Assembly: GCA_963772225.1 (NCBI GenBank)
Contig: CAVYWD010000003.1
Coordinates: forward strand, 1 to 64,000
Reading direction: 5' to 3'
DNA from: CAVYWD01 sp963772225
GTDB taxonomy: Bacteria > Myxococcota > Myxococcia > Myxococcales > UBA5297
Length of the DNA: 64,000 nucleotides
Shown: positions 48,639-58,211 of the stretch, piece after piece
Layout of the letters: every line of letters starts with the position of its first letter
Position numbering within the stretch: the stretch's first letter is position 1
Program-made: the position numbers and the translations under genes
The notes under the pieces: generated by a model
Database searches by the model: none
Told to the model about the DNA's origin: nothing
What the model saw: only the letters and a program-made list of their open reading frames with translations

Positions 48639-48975
48639 GGGGAGGAACCCTAGCGCATTCCCGGCCGTCGGGGGCTGCTCGCGTCAGCGCTAGGGTCTGC
48701 GCCGGCGAAACCCGCGAAAGGCCTGCGGTATGCCCTTCGACCCCGCTCTCGCGGGGCGCCTGCCTCGAGCGGGCGACGGGCGAGTCGTGCTCTCCCCACC
48801 GCTGCTCGACGACTGCCCGTGCCCAACGGCGACGATGTTGGCCGGGACGGCCGTCGGTCGCGTCCGTCGGATCACCGGACGTCATGCGCCCGTCGAAGAA
48901 CGTCCGCTGGGAGAGGTTGCTCAGTTGTCGCCGCCGATTCACCGGATGATGACGCCCTGCTTCATCATGGGATTC

Positions 48976-49275
48976 TAGCCGCCGGAGGTAGGCCTCGACC
49001 CGTCGTACAAATCGTCACGCTCCCGGAATTCACATTGCCGCCTTTGAGCGTAATGCCCCAGGCTTTGCCGTCGGAGTTTGGCGTGAGGGGCCCTTGCCCT
49101 GCATGGCGCAGTTTTCGGACGAGATAGCCTCCATGGAGCCAGGTGGCGACCGCAAGGGCGGTGGTGTAGGTGCTGCCCGCCGGAGTAGTACAAGTCGGCG
49201 AGAAAGTCCCCGGCCGCCTCTTCAGCTGCGTCGACGGATGCCGGGTCCGCCGTCGCTGCTGCTCGAGCCGTCGAC
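48976..49275 (-). pseudogene. Inverted fragment of the malectin lipoprotein linker joined to another exported-protein remnant
   Basis: On the minus strand, about 49275-49170 reads DGSSSSDGGPG and, after a changed stretch, FLADLYYSGG. This matches the plus-strand gene at about 50522-50630 (DGSSGSDGGPG, FLADSYYSGG) at the nucleotide level. After that the frame shifts and reads GKAWGITLKGGNVNSGSVTI, part of an unidentified protein. It is a broken partial copy in reverse orientation. The remaining sequence from 48639 to 48975 shows nothing I can support. Confidence 0.55.
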
Positions 49276-49654
49276 GGGGCCCGGGATCGATAACCCATCA
49301 TCCCGGTGCGCACCCGGTGTGGTGACCGGAGCTGCTGTAGGTCGAAGATTCTATCATGTCTCGAAGTCGGTCCAGTGTAGTCCCTTCGGCGCGAGCTCTT
49401 GTGCAGGCTGGAGCCCTGGCAACCCCCTTTAGCTCCGGCTCGGCCGGCTAGGCGCGTCGCGTATCGAGGGGTGGCGGAGCTGGTCGGCGGTGTGGGCGAA
49501 GCCCATTTTCATTGTCCATTGGACGGACTCTATGTAGCCTCGCCCAATAGCGCTCTGCGAAAATATGACCGACCGCCCCCGAGTGCCGTCAGACGAAGCT
49601 GGCGGATGTCCCTTGGCATCGAGAAGACTGCCTGGAGAAAACATGTTGGCAGCA

Positions 49655-49786
49655 CGACCGAGTCCGAATTCGGAAATCACTCTTGTCCAGATCGCGGACA
49701 AGGTCGGGTTCGTTAACCAGGCGCAGTTCTTGAGGGTGTTTTGCCAGCACATCGGAAAGACGCCGCCTGGCTGCCGCCGGCGCTGA
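49655..49786 (+). pseudogene. Remnant of an AraC-family regulator (C-terminal HTH)
   Basis: The end of a frame reads ITLVQIADKVGFVNQAQFLR and VFCQHIGKTPPG. This matches the second helix-turn-helix of AraC/XylS proteins (IA...GF..QA.F.R.F....G.TP). The first helix-turn-helix and the sensor domain are missing. It is not expected to be functional. Confidence 0.6.
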
Positions 49787-50061
49787 TGGCTCGGCGCGTT
49801 ACAGTGGGTCGCGGCCGACATTCGAAGTCGCCGTCGTCCTCAGCTCCAGGCCGCCCTCGCGCGATTCGATGTCCAGCCGAAGAAACCTTTGGAACGACCG
49901 GGTCTTGTCGAATCCGGCGCCGAATACGCGAACCGGGCAAACGCGGCGCTCCCGTGACCCGAATCGGCGCACGCCGGACTCGATTTTCGGGGCTCGCCAT
50001 AGGCCGGCTCGGAGGTGCCCGGCTGCAGCGGATTCCGATGGCGCGGCTTGAAGGAGGCCAC

Positions 50062-52368
50062 ATGAAGGTCGGTTGTGCTGGGATGATCGCTCTCACCCTC
50101 TCTTTCGCCGCTTGTAACCTGAGCAATTCCCAACTGGAGATCGCGGTCGTAGGAGATGGTACGACCAGCCCGTCGATAGGGTTGTATACCCACCTGAGCG
50201 GCACAACCGTGACGGTGAAGGCCATTCCCTCGAACGGCGCCACCTTCACCTACTGGAGCGGCGCAGCCACCGGCACGGCGAATCCGGTCAGCGTCGTCGT
50301 CAACGGTGAGTTGACGTTGGTCGCCCATTTCTACGGAGGCGGCGGCAGCGGTGGGTCCATTGACGGCGGCGAATCCATTGACGGAGACGCATCCATTGAC
50401 GGAGACGCATCCAGCGACGGAGACGTATCCAGCGACGGAGACGTATCCAGCGACGGAGACGTATCCAGCGACGGAGACGTATCCAGCGACGGAAGGGCCG
50501 CCAGTGACGGGGGCTCATCCAATGACGGCTCGAGCGGCAGCGACGGTGGACCCGGCGCCACCGTCTCCATCAATGCAGGCGGCGAGGCGATCGGAACATT
50601 CCTCGCCGACTCGTACTACTCCGGCGGCCGCGCCTATTTTACGAAGCCCATAATCGACACCTCGCTGGTTGCCGGCGATGCTCCGCTTGCCTCCGTCTTC
50701 CAGACCGAGCGGTTCGGCGAGTTCACCTACACGATCCCGAACCGCACCCCGAACAGCCCGCAGGCGGTGAGCCTCTATTTCGCGGAGAGCTATTGGACCG
50801 CCGCGGGGGAGCGCATTTTCAACGTGGCCATCAATGGGTCGACCGTGCTGAGCGCATTCGACATCTTCGCGGCCGCAGGGGGCGCGAACAAGGCCGTCGG
50901 CCGGACGTTCAGCGCCACCGCCGACGCCAGCGGCCAGGTGGTGGTCCAGTTCATCAAGGGCAGCGCCGACCAGCCCAAGGTCAGCGGCATCACCGTCGCT
51001 GGCAGCGGGAGCTCTCCGCCGCCCGTAGGTCCGGTCTGTCCGGGGCTGGCCGGCGCCCCGCCAGGCGTTCAGCCGCTTCCCAGCTCGGACCAGGTCGCCT
51101 ACCAACGGACCGAGCTGACGGCTCTCATCCACTTCGGCCTGCAGACGTTCGACGGCACCGAGCTGGGAAGCGGCTCCGACTCGCCCTCGCTCTTCAACCC
51201 GAGCCAGCTCGACGTGACCCAGTGGGTGAGCGCGCTCAAGTCCGCCGGCTTCGGTCAGGTGACGCTGACCGCCAAGCACAGCACCGGGTTCTGCCTGTGG
51301 CCGTCGGCCTACACGGACTACTCGGTGAAGAGCAGCCCCTGGATGAGCGGAGACGGGGACGTGGTCAAGCTCTTCACGGACGCCATGCACACGGCTGGAA
51401 TGAAAGTCGGCTTCTATCTGGAGCCGTGGGACCAGCATTACCCGAGCTCGAATTCCGACTACGAAACGTATTTCCGGAACCAGCTCACCGAGCTTTTGAC
51501 CCAGTATGGTCCCGTCCACGAGCTCTGGCTCAACGGGTACCTTGCGCCCACCGCATTCGACTGGGAAGGGGTCTTCCAGCTCGCCAAGCAGCTGCAGCCC
51601 GACGTCCTCATCCTGGCGGGCCCCAACATCGCGACGACTGGGGCGGACATCCAGTGGATCGGCAGCGGGAGCGGATGCGCGAGCCGGGAGTCGTCGAGCG
51701 TCGGCTCGGTCCCCAACGGAGGGCCGTCGAACGTCTGGTACCCGTTGGAGACGGATCCGTCCGATCGCACCCCGAATTGGTTCTGGCATCCGAACGAAAC
51801 GGTCCTGTCGCTCGCCGCTCTGCAGTCGGTCTACTTCGACTCGGTCGGCGTCAACACGACGCTCATCCTGAACGTCCCGCCATCGACGACAGGCCAATTC
51901 GACACGGAGGACCTCACCCTGCTCGATCAGTTCGGGAGCTGGTATGCGTCGCTGTACCCGACGAACCTCCTCGCCGGACAGCCGGCGACCGCGGACTCGA
52001 CGTGGGCCAACCCGGGCTTCGAGGCGGCCAAGGCGGTGGATGGCAACGTCTGCACGTATTGGGCTGCGGCGAGGGGCAAGACGTCCGCGCGGCTCGAGGT
52101 GAATTTGAAATCGCCGGTCGCGCTCAAGCTGATCAGCATCCGCGAGCCCATCGAGCTCGGAGAGCGAGCGACGGCGTACCACATTGAAATCAAGCAGAAC
52201 GGTACCTGGAATACGGCGCCGACGGACGCATCGGGCGCGCAAATCCAGGGCACCGTCATCGGCCAGCGCCAGCTTTGGCAACTCAACTCGATGACCGCGG
52301 AGGCGGTCGCGCTGGTCATCGACTCGGCGAAGGACGTTCCGGCCATCGCCGAGCTCAGCGCCTATTGA
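50062..52368 (+). CDS. Exported malectin / GH29-like / F5-8C protein, predicted non-catalytic
   Basis: 768 residues, ATG at 50062 with AAGGAGG at 50051-50057. Order: a signal sequence with a possible lipobox (LSFAAC), a bacterial-repeat beta domain (TVTVKAIPSNGATFTYWSGA), an 18-bp-repeat-encoded SSDGDV linker, a malectin-like domain (SINAGGEAIGTFLADSYYSG), a GH29 alpha-L-fucosidase-like barrel (about residues 340-635) and an F5/8C carbohydrate-binding end (AKAVDGNVCTYWAA). In GH29 enzymes the substrate motif is KHHDGF and the nucleophile is the Asp of W-x-D-G. Here they are KHSTGF (H406-S407-T408) and WLNG with Asn491. Hydrolysis is therefore unlikely and a surface glycan-binding role more likely. 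Outer-membrane or secreted location is inferred. Confidence 0.85.
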   Translation: MKVGCAGMIALTLSFAACNLSNSQLEIAVVGDGTTSPSIGLYTHLSGTTVTVKAIPSNGATFTYWSGAATGTANPVSVVVNGELTLVAHFYGGGGSGGSIDGGESIDGDASIDGDASSDGDVSSDGDVSSDGDVSSDGDVSSDGRAASDGGSSNDGSSGSDGGPGATVSINAGGEAIGTFLADSYYSGGRAYFTKPIIDTSLVAGDAPLASVFQTERFGEFTYTIPNRTPNSPQAVSLYFAESYWTAAGERIFNVAINGSTVLSAFDIFAAAGGANKAVGRTFSATADASGQVVVQFIKGSADQPKVSGITVAGSGSSPPPVGPVCPGLAGAPPGVQPLPSSDQVAYQRTELTALIHFGLQTFDGTELGSGSDSPSLFNPSQLDVTQWVSALKSAGFGQVTLTAKHSTGFCLWPSAYTDYSVKSSPWMSGDGDVVKLFTDAMHTAGMKVGFYLEPWDQHYPSSNSDYETYFRNQLTELLTQYGPVHELWLNGYLAPTAFDWEGVFQLAKQLQPDVLILAGPNIATTGADIQWIGSGSGCASRESSSVGSVPNGGPSNVWYPLETDPSDRTPNWFWHPNETVLSLAALQSVYFDSVGVNTTLILNVPPSTTGQFDTEDLTLLDQFGSWYASLYPTNLLAGQPATADSTWANPGFEAAKAVDGNVCTYWAAARGKTSARLEVNLKSPVALKLISIREPIELGERATAYHIEIKQNGTWNTAPTDASGAQIQGTVIGQRQLWQLNSMTAEAVALVIDSAKDVPAIAELSAY
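50356..50499 (+). repeat. In-frame 18-bp tandem repeat coding the SSDGDV linker
   Basis: About eight 18-bp units; the best are four consecutive copies of TCCAGCGACGGAGACGTA. Because the unit is a multiple of three, copy-number changes lengthen or shorten the acidic linker without breaking the frame. The linker separates the N-terminal repeat domain from the malectin domain. Confidence 0.85.
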
Positions 52369-52431
52369 TGCAGGAAAGAAGAGCCGCTTGAAGCCCCGAG
52401 ATCTCCGTCCCGACGTTCAGCGCGGCGAGCA

Positions 52432-53373
52432 ATGGCCTCCCCGACCTCGCGGGCGGGCGCGCGCATGACAACGGTGGAAGAAGGCTTCTGGTCGGAGCGC
52501 TGCGGCCGCCGAGCGGCGTTCGCGGTGTCGCTCGGCGCTGTGCTCCTCGCGTGCGAGCCCGCGCGCGACATCGTGGCGTCGCCTTCCGAGGAGGTGTGCG
52601 ACGGCATCGACAATGACCGGAACGGCATCATCGACGACGTCGACCGCAACGGCGACGGCCTGTGCGACTGCCTCCGCGTCGGCGTGCTCGGTTATCCAGG
52701 TTCTTTTGGCAGCCTCGACGGGATTCGCAGCTGGCTGGCCACGCGGAGCGCCCCGGCGGCAGTTCTCGCAGGTCAGGTGCTCACGCCCCAAATGCTGGCG
52801 GGGCTCGACGTCCTCGTCGTCCAGGACGTTCGCGATGGAGAGACGGACGGAACGGTCGGGCAGGCGGGGACAGGCAAAGGCATCGGCCGCGAGTTCACCA
52901 CCGCGGAGGTGCAGGCGCTCAAGGCGTGGGTCGACGCAGGCGGCGGCCTCATGACGCTCACGGGCTACAGCGTGATCTCGGGTGAGAGCTCGAACGTCAA
53001 TCGCCTGCTCGCGCCGTTCGGCCTGAGCTACGCATCGCAGGCGATCCTCCAGGGCGCCGACAGCGATCCGCCGGCCCCGGTCACGCACTGGGACGCCACC
53101 CACCCCATCGCGAGCGGTGTCACGGAGGTGGGGGTGAAGGGTGGACACGCGGTCTCGGGAGGAACGCTCGTCGCATGGGAGCCGACGCAAGGGGCCTATG
53201 ACATCGGGCGGGCGATGGAGTCGGGGCGAGGCCACGTCTTCGCGTGGGGCGACGAGTGGATCGAATACGACGCGGATTGGAGCGCTCCCGCCTTCCAGGC
53301 GCGGCGGCTCTGGCTGAATGCGTTCAAATGGCTCACGGCGGCGGGGTACTGCCAGGTCCCGATTCCGCCGTGA
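52432..53373 (+). CDS. Lipoprotein with CDGIDND-type metal-binding motif and ThuA/GATase-like domain
   Basis: 313 residues, or 302 if the ATG at 52465 is used. A signal peptide (AAFAVSLGAVLLAC) ends in a good lipobox, LLAC. It is followed by EEVCDGIDNDRNGIIDDVD, the Cys/Asp-rich putative metal-binding motif frequent in Myxococcota surface proteins. The rest is a Rossmann-like fold with VLVVQDVRDGETD, LKAWVDAGGGLMTLTGY and HVFAWGDEWIEYD, in the manner of ThuA/glutamine-amidotransferase-like domains. Enzymatic residues cannot be assigned. It follows the GH29-like gene by 63 bases and may be cotranscribed. Confidence 0.75.
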   Translation: MASPTSRAGARMTTVEEGFWSERCGRRAAFAVSLGAVLLACEPARDIVASPSEEVCDGIDNDRNGIIDDVDRNGDGLCDCLRVGVLGYPGSFGSLDGIRSWLATRSAPAAVLAGQVLTPQMLAGLDVLVVQDVRDGETDGTVGQAGTGKGIGREFTTAEVQALKAWVDAGGGLMTLTGYSVISGESSNVNRLLAPFGLSYASQAILQGADSDPPAPVTHWDATHPIASGVTEVGVKGGHAVSGGTLVAWEPTQGAYDIGRAMESGRGHVFAWGDEWIEYDADWSAPAFQARRLWLNAFKWLTAAGYCQVPIPP

Positions 53374-53541
53374 ACCCGTTCGTCGGGAAGGCGTATCCGC
53401 CCACTGAGGTCGAAGGGCCGTCCAGCGGCGTCGGAGGGTTCGGAAGATGAGCCCGAACAGAGGCCGCCGAGGCCTCCATCGCGCCTGAGGCAACAACTGC
53501 CTCGCTCTTCCAGGAAGCGCTCGGCCCAGGCGAATGTGCGC

Positions 53542-54351
53542 CTAAAGCAGTGGCGTGCTGCAGCAGCGAAACCCGCGCCAGGCCTCGCCCGCCGTGCGCG
53601 TCTCGAGCTGCGCGGGCACGGCGGCCGCGCAGGCCACTTGGCTGCTGCTGTCGCCGGCGGTGCCGCCTCGCGCGAGGCAGCCGGCGTCGGCCGCGTCGGA
53701 TTCGCAGGCGTCGGTCCACTCCTCGACGTTGCCGCTCATATCGAAGATCCCCGGGTAACCGCCTTCGCAATGGGGGCGCGAGCCCACCGCAGACAGGGTG
53801 TCGGTCGCCGAGCTGGCATTGCAGGCGGAGGAATCGTAGGTGTCGCCGTACGGAAAGGCTCGCTTCCCGCCCTGCGAGCAGGCGGCGAACCAGGCGCTCG
53901 ACGCCGAAGTGTTCATCTCGTTGTCGCTGGGGGCGTGGGCGCCGCCCTGGGGCTTGCCGCAGAGGTCCTTGCCGGCCCAGGCGCAGTAGGCGTACGCGTC
54001 GCACCAGTCGACGAAGACCACCGGGAGCTGCTCCGCGCCGCTGGGGAACTGCGCCTGGCCGTTCACCGTCGACCAGCCGGACGAGGGCGCGTGGCTCGCC
54101 TTGGCGCCGCACGATGCGGGGAGGCCGGAGTAGGGCCGGCCGGCCATCGCGCCGAGGAATTCCTGGTACTGCGCGTTGGTGACCTCGGTACTGTCGATGC
54201 AGAAGCTGCTCGAGCCCTGGACGACCTTCACTGCGGCGGGCCCCGCGCGCCCGGGGCAGTCCGAGGCGAGGCCGCTGAAGTCGGGGAAGCAGCCGGGCGC
54301 TGCGGCGACGCAGGCGAGGGCGGCCCAGAGGCTCGAGCGCATGCGCGACAT
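53542..54351 (-). CDS. SUMF1/FGE-sulfatase-type lipoprotein
   Basis: 269 residues from the ATG at 54351, preceded by GTGAGG. A signal peptide ends in AAAPGC. The domain shows the SUMF1-like pattern: CIDSTEVTNAQYQEFLGAM, PVVFVDWCDAYAYCAWAGKD, AFPYGDTYDSSACNA, DMSGNVEEWTDAC, and WRGFRCC at the end. In true formylglycine-generating enzymes a catalytic Cys pair follows the R-x-x-S segment; here the corresponding Cys are not clearly placed. A binding or structural use of the fold, common in secreted myxobacterial proteins, is more likely. It is convergent with the gene at 52432. Confidence 0.8.
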   Translation of the reverse strand: MSRMRSSLWAALACVAAAPGCFPDFSGLASDCPGRAGPAAVKVVQGSSSFCIDSTEVTNAQYQEFLGAMAGRPYSGLPASCGAKASHAPSSGWSTVNGQAQFPSGAEQLPVVFVDWCDAYAYCAWAGKDLCGKPQGGAHAPSDNEMNTSASSAWFAACSQGGKRAFPYGDTYDSSACNASSATDTLSAVGSRPHCEGGYPGIFDMSGNVEEWTDACESDAADAGCLARGGTAGDSSSQVACAAAVPAQLETRTAGEAWRGFRCCSTPLL

Positions 54352-54600
54352 CCTCACAAAGAGGTTCGCTCCGCACAAGCGGCGGTCGAGCTTTGCGGCC
54401 GCGCCCGGTGGGAGGTGATCTCGCCGATCACGGGGAACGCGATCGGGCCGATCACCTTCGCCGTCTGCGAAAGCGCATCGGCCGCTCGGACTGCGTGGGG
54501 TTTCGGGCCTTTCGCCGCAGTCTCCAAGCCTGGCGCGCTCTCTGCACAAGGCGCCCGCGGCGAAGCCACCCCTCCACTGCACTTTCCACGAGGACCTGAC

Positions 54601-56190
54601 ATGAAGATCCACAGTTCAGTTCTACTGATCGCGGGCCTGGCCGGCTGTGCCGGCGTCGGCCCGGCAGACGTCGCCGAAGAAGGCGGCGCCGACGCGCTCG
54701 CGGCCGACGCGCTCGTCTGCAGCAAGCTGACGCTCACCTCCGGGAGCATCGGGAGCGGCCAGTCGGCCAGGGCGCTGGCCACCAAGGACCAGAGCGGAAC
54801 CCAGGACTCCTGGGCCAAGTATGTCGAGTTCTCGAAGGGCGCGAGCGCGACCTGCGCCTTCAGCGTGGGCTCCGGCGCCGCAGCCGTCACCGCGCTCTCG
54901 CTGGAGGTGAACTACCGCGGGCCGATGAAGGCGGAGATGCTCTGGGTGTTCGAGGCGCTGGACGTCGCGGCGGGCACCTGGGTCTTTGTCGCGGACAACG
55001 GCTTCGCCTCCGAATGGAATTGGTCGGCGGCGACCACGGCCTTCCCCGGCGGCGCGAGCCGGTTCATCGACGCGAACGGGCAGATCCAGGTCCGGTTCAG
55101 CACGACGAGCAAGGCAGACGTCTCGCAGCTCGACGAGTGGATCCTCCACGCCACGCGCGGGTCGTCGGACGCGGGCGTGCCGGTGGCGGACGCCGGCGGG
55201 ACCGTTGATGCGGGCGGCTCGAAGGACGCCGGCTCGGGGACCGACGCGGGGTCGAAGGCCGACGCGGGCTCCGGCAAAGACGCCGGCGGCGGAGCCGACG
55301 CCGGCCCGGTCTGCGTGCCCGCATGCTCGGGCAAGCAGTGCGGCAGCGATGGCTGCGGCGGGACCTGCGGCGCCTGCGGCTCGGGCCAGTCCTGCAGCGC
55401 CGCCGGGCAGTGCGCGACGTCCTCGGGCTGGTGGAAGCCGACCAACGACGTCCCGCTCCACTTCCATTGGCAGCTCTCGGACACCTTCTCGTATCCGAGC
55501 GACGTCGTCGCGGGCGAGACCGTCTACGACATCGACGGCGACAACAACACCGCCGCGACCGTGGCCGCGCTCCACGCCGCAGGCTATAAGGTCATCTGCT
55601 ACATGGAAGTAGGCTCGGTCGAGAACTATCGCTCGGACTACCAGGACTTCGTCAACGCCGGCGTCGTCGGCAAGGGCGTCCAGGGCTGGGCGGGCGAGTA
55701 CTGGCTCGACATCCGCCAGACCGACAAGATCCTCCCTCTCCTCAAGACCCGCATGACGAACTGGTGCCTGAACAAGGGCTTCGATGCCATCGAGCCTGAC
55801 GACTCCGACGTCTGGGACAACGCCTCGGGCTTCTCCATCACCCAGGCCCAGAACGACGCCTTCAACGAGCAGGTCGCCGCGCTCGCCCACTCCCTCGGGC
55901 TCTCCATCGGCCTGAAGAACAACCCGGACAGCGCGGTGACCCTCGCGCCGTACTACGACTGGGCGCTGGTCGAGGAATGCTGGAACTACAACGAGTGCAC
56001 GCCCTTCCAGCAGAGCTTCCTGGCGCAGGACAAGCCGGTCTGGGAAGTCGAGTACTCGAAGACGCCCAACTGCAGCCAGGCGAGCTCCTGGCACATGACC
56101 TCGATGAAGCGCGACCTCGACCTCCACGGGCCCCACGCCAGCGGCTATCTCTACCAGCCCTGCATCCCCGACTCGCAGACGACCTGGTAG
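54601..56190 (+). CDS. Lipoprotein with GH114 (endo-alpha-1,4-polygalactosaminidase-like) domain
   Basis: 529 residues. Signal peptide with lipobox LAGC (HSSVLLIAGLAGC), then an N-terminal beta domain of about 160 residues, a DAG-rich linker, and a Cys-rich box (CSGKQCGSDGCGGTCGACG) typical of Myxococcota secreted proteins. The C-terminal ~250 residues are a GH114 barrel: HFHWQLSD, VYDIDGDN, VICYMEVGS, GEYWLDIR and the acidic active-site-like GFDAIEPDDSDVW. The enzyme would cut galactosaminogalactan-like polymers outside the cell. It is divergent from the SUMF1-like gene. Confidence 0.85.
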   Translation: MKIHSSVLLIAGLAGCAGVGPADVAEEGGADALAADALVCSKLTLTSGSIGSGQSARALATKDQSGTQDSWAKYVEFSKGASATCAFSVGSGAAAVTALSLEVNYRGPMKAEMLWVFEALDVAAGTWVFVADNGFASEWNWSAATTAFPGGASRFIDANGQIQVRFSTTSKADVSQLDEWILHATRGSSDAGVPVADAGGTVDAGGSKDAGSGTDAGSKADAGSGKDAGGGADAGPVCVPACSGKQCGSDGCGGTCGACGSGQSCSAAGQCATSSGWWKPTNDVPLHFHWQLSDTFSYPSDVVAGETVYDIDGDNNTAATVAALHAAGYKVICYMEVGSVENYRSDYQDFVNAGVVGKGVQGWAGEYWLDIRQTDKILPLLKTRMTNWCLNKGFDAIEPDDSDVWDNASGFSITQAQNDAFNEQVAALAHSLGLSIGLKNNPDSAVTLAPYYDWALVEECWNYNECTPFQQSFLAQDKPVWEVEYSKTPNCSQASSWHMTSMKRDLDLHGPHASGYLYQPCIPDSQTTW

Positions 56191-56433
56191 CGCAAGGCTC
56201 GTGACCTCACTCGGCGGCGGCGCGCTCTTCCGGCGCGCCGCCGTCGGCTCACTTTCGCAAGCTCGGAGAAAGGAAGAAGAAGTCGACCCCCTCCACGTCG
56301 GCGCGGGCTCGGCACGCCGTCGCGTGACCCGAACGCCGCCGAGGCTCCCTCATTCTCCTGAGCTCAAGGCGAATCACGAGCTCGCGGCTGGAAATCGTGG
56401 TCGAGGAATCGCCTTGCTTCTAGCGGAGTGACT

Positions 56434-57552
56434 ATGAAGGCCGTGTTCCGGGAGTGGAACTTCGTCGCGCTCGGGTCGTTCCTGTCCTTGGTCGCCTGCG
56501 ATCTGGGGGAGGCGGCTGCGCCGGATGCCTCCATGCCTGGAAGCCGCAGCGATGCTTCATCGAACGGCGGAAGCAGCGACGCCTCCTCGAGCGGCGACTG
56601 GGGAAGCCTCGACGCGTCGAACGGCGGAAGCGGCGTCGACGCGTCCTCGGGCAGCGACGGGGGCAGCATCGACGCGTCGAAGAGCGGAACCGGCGCCGAC
56701 GCGTCGGTGGGCGGCGACGCGGGCGTCAACAACGGAGACGTGAAGCCGAGCACGGGCTGCGGCAAGTCGCCGACGCTGACGAGCGGCTCGCATTCGATCC
56801 AGAGCGGAGGCACCAGTCGCAGCTTCATTTTGAGCATTCCCGCCAATTACGACAACAATCACCCGTACCGGTTGATCTTCGCATTCCACTGGGTTGGCGG
56901 TACCGCCGAGGACATCGATTCCGGTGGGACCGACAAGGACCTCTGGTCGTACTACGGGCTCCGGGCGCAGGCGAACAACAGCACCATCTTCGTCGCGCCG
57001 CAGGGCATCGACAACGGCTGGGCCAATTCCGGCGAAAGGGACACTGCCTTCGTCGACGACATGATCAAGCAGATCGAGGGAGACCTCTGTGTCGACACCC
57101 GGCAGGTATTCTCGGTGGGCTTTAGCTACGGCGGCGGCATGACCTACGCGCTCGCCTGTGCCCGCGCGTCCGTCTTCCGCGCCGCCGCGGTGTACTCTGG
57201 CGCGGAGCTGAGCGGGTGCACCGACGGCTCCAAGCCCATCGCATACCTCGGAATTCACGGCGTCAGCGACCCGACATGCGGCATCGCCGGCGGACGATCG
57301 CTGCGCGACAGGTTTGTCCAAAACAACGGCTGCACCCCCCAGAACCCGCCCGAGCCGTCCCCCGGGAGCCTGACGCATATTTGCACCTCCTACGCCGGAT
57401 GCTCGAGTGGCCATCCGGTTCGCTGGTGCGCGTTCGACGGCGGTCACACCCCTGGTGAAGTGGATGGCGGCGGCGACAGCGGCGCCAAGACCTGGACCAA
57501 GGGAGAGGTGTGGAAGTTCTTCACCCAGTTCGACACCTCCACCACCCCGTAA
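56434..57552 (+). CDS. Lipoprotein esterase, PHB-depolymerase/feruloyl-esterase-like
   Basis: 372 residues from the ATG at 56434 (a GTG at 56428 is also possible). The signal peptide ends in the lipobox LVAC. A long Asp/Ala/Ser/Gly linker follows. The alpha/beta-hydrolase domain starts near residue 115. The catalytic triad can be placed as S231 (GFSYGGG), D279 (HGVSDPT) and H338 (DGGHTP). The family cleaves polyester or feruloyl-ester bonds in extracellular polymers. It lies 243 bases after the GH114 gene on the same strand. Confidence 0.85.
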   Translation: MKAVFREWNFVALGSFLSLVACDLGEAAAPDASMPGSRSDASSNGGSSDASSSGDWGSLDASNGGSGVDASSGSDGGSIDASKSGTGADASVGGDAGVNNGDVKPSTGCGKSPTLTSGSHSIQSGGTSRSFILSIPANYDNNHPYRLIFAFHWVGGTAEDIDSGGTDKDLWSYYGLRAQANNSTIFVAPQGIDNGWANSGERDTAFVDDMIKQIEGDLCVDTRQVFSVGFSYGGGMTYALACARASVFRAAAVYSGAELSGCTDGSKPIAYLGIHGVSDPTCGIAGGRSLRDRFVQNNGCTPQNPPEPSPGSLTHICTSYAGCSSGHPVRWCAFDGGHTPGEVDGGGDSGAKTWTKGEVWKFFTQFDTSTTP

Positions 57553-58036
57553 CCGCGGGATTCGCGGCATCGGCGCCTGCGACGCTTTGCCAAGTCGCAA
57601 CGGCGCCTGAATAGGCCTCGTCGTCCGCGAGCGCTCGCGCGACCGCCGGTGCTTGAGCTGCTCGAAGGCTCCTGGGAGCACCCGAGGTTCAGCGGGTCCC
57701 GGTGTTCGCGCAGCCAGCCGCGCCTCGTGCGGGTCCCCGAAGAGAAAGAGGTCGCTCCCGCGCGGCGCGCCCTGAATGCCGCGGTCGCGCCAGGTCAGCA
57801 GATCGAGGCAATGGAAATGCGAATGCAATGGGGCCCACAGGCCGAGCCCCTCTGTCGGGGACCGTCTGCCTGCCTAAGTCATCGCTCCGAAATATCTGCT
57901 CCATCTCAACGTCCGATCCATCCCGGCTGGCGTCGTTGCTCGTCGGTGACATGCCCTCTGGCATGCGCCCTCCTCGCGCCTCGCCATCCTTTGCGCCTCG
58001 GACGTTGAGATCTGGAGCATCTATTTCTGCGCGATT
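57553..58036. other. Intergenic region without a supported gene
   Basis: Several short open frames exist on both strands, but none has a plausible start, ribosome site or recognisable motif. I see no convincing structure apart from the repeat that begins at 58037. Confidence 0.5.
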
Positions 58037-58185
58037 CCTAACCCGGCCGAGCCGGAACCAAAGAGGGTTGCCTTAGGCTCCAGACCGGCTCCAGACCCCA
58101 GGCTTCAGGAACTGCATTCCCTGGAGCCTTGGGTCTGGAGCCTGGAGTCTTTGCCAGATCGCACAGGATTTCGCGGCGAAGGGAG
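58037..58185. repeat. Hairpin-bearing direct repeat, copy 1 (downstream of ilvD)
   Basis: Shared landmarks with copy 2 at 60207: CCTAA, CGGCCGAGCCGGAACCA, GAGGGTTGCC, GAACTGCATTCC, GTCTTTGCC and CGAAGGGA, all in the same order. This copy folds into a 23-bp stem (58087-58109 with 58120-58142, 21 of 23 paired) around a 10-base loop. It ends 27 bases before the ilvD stop codon, so it may terminate ilvD mRNA. Confidence 0.75.
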
Positions 58186-58211
58186 TAAGCGCTCCGCCGC
58201 TACCTCCGCCG

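Noticed and set aside
57689..58076. Short frames on both strands between the esterase gene and ilvD
   Set aside because: No start signals or motifs, and they run into the structured repeat. Coding is not supported.
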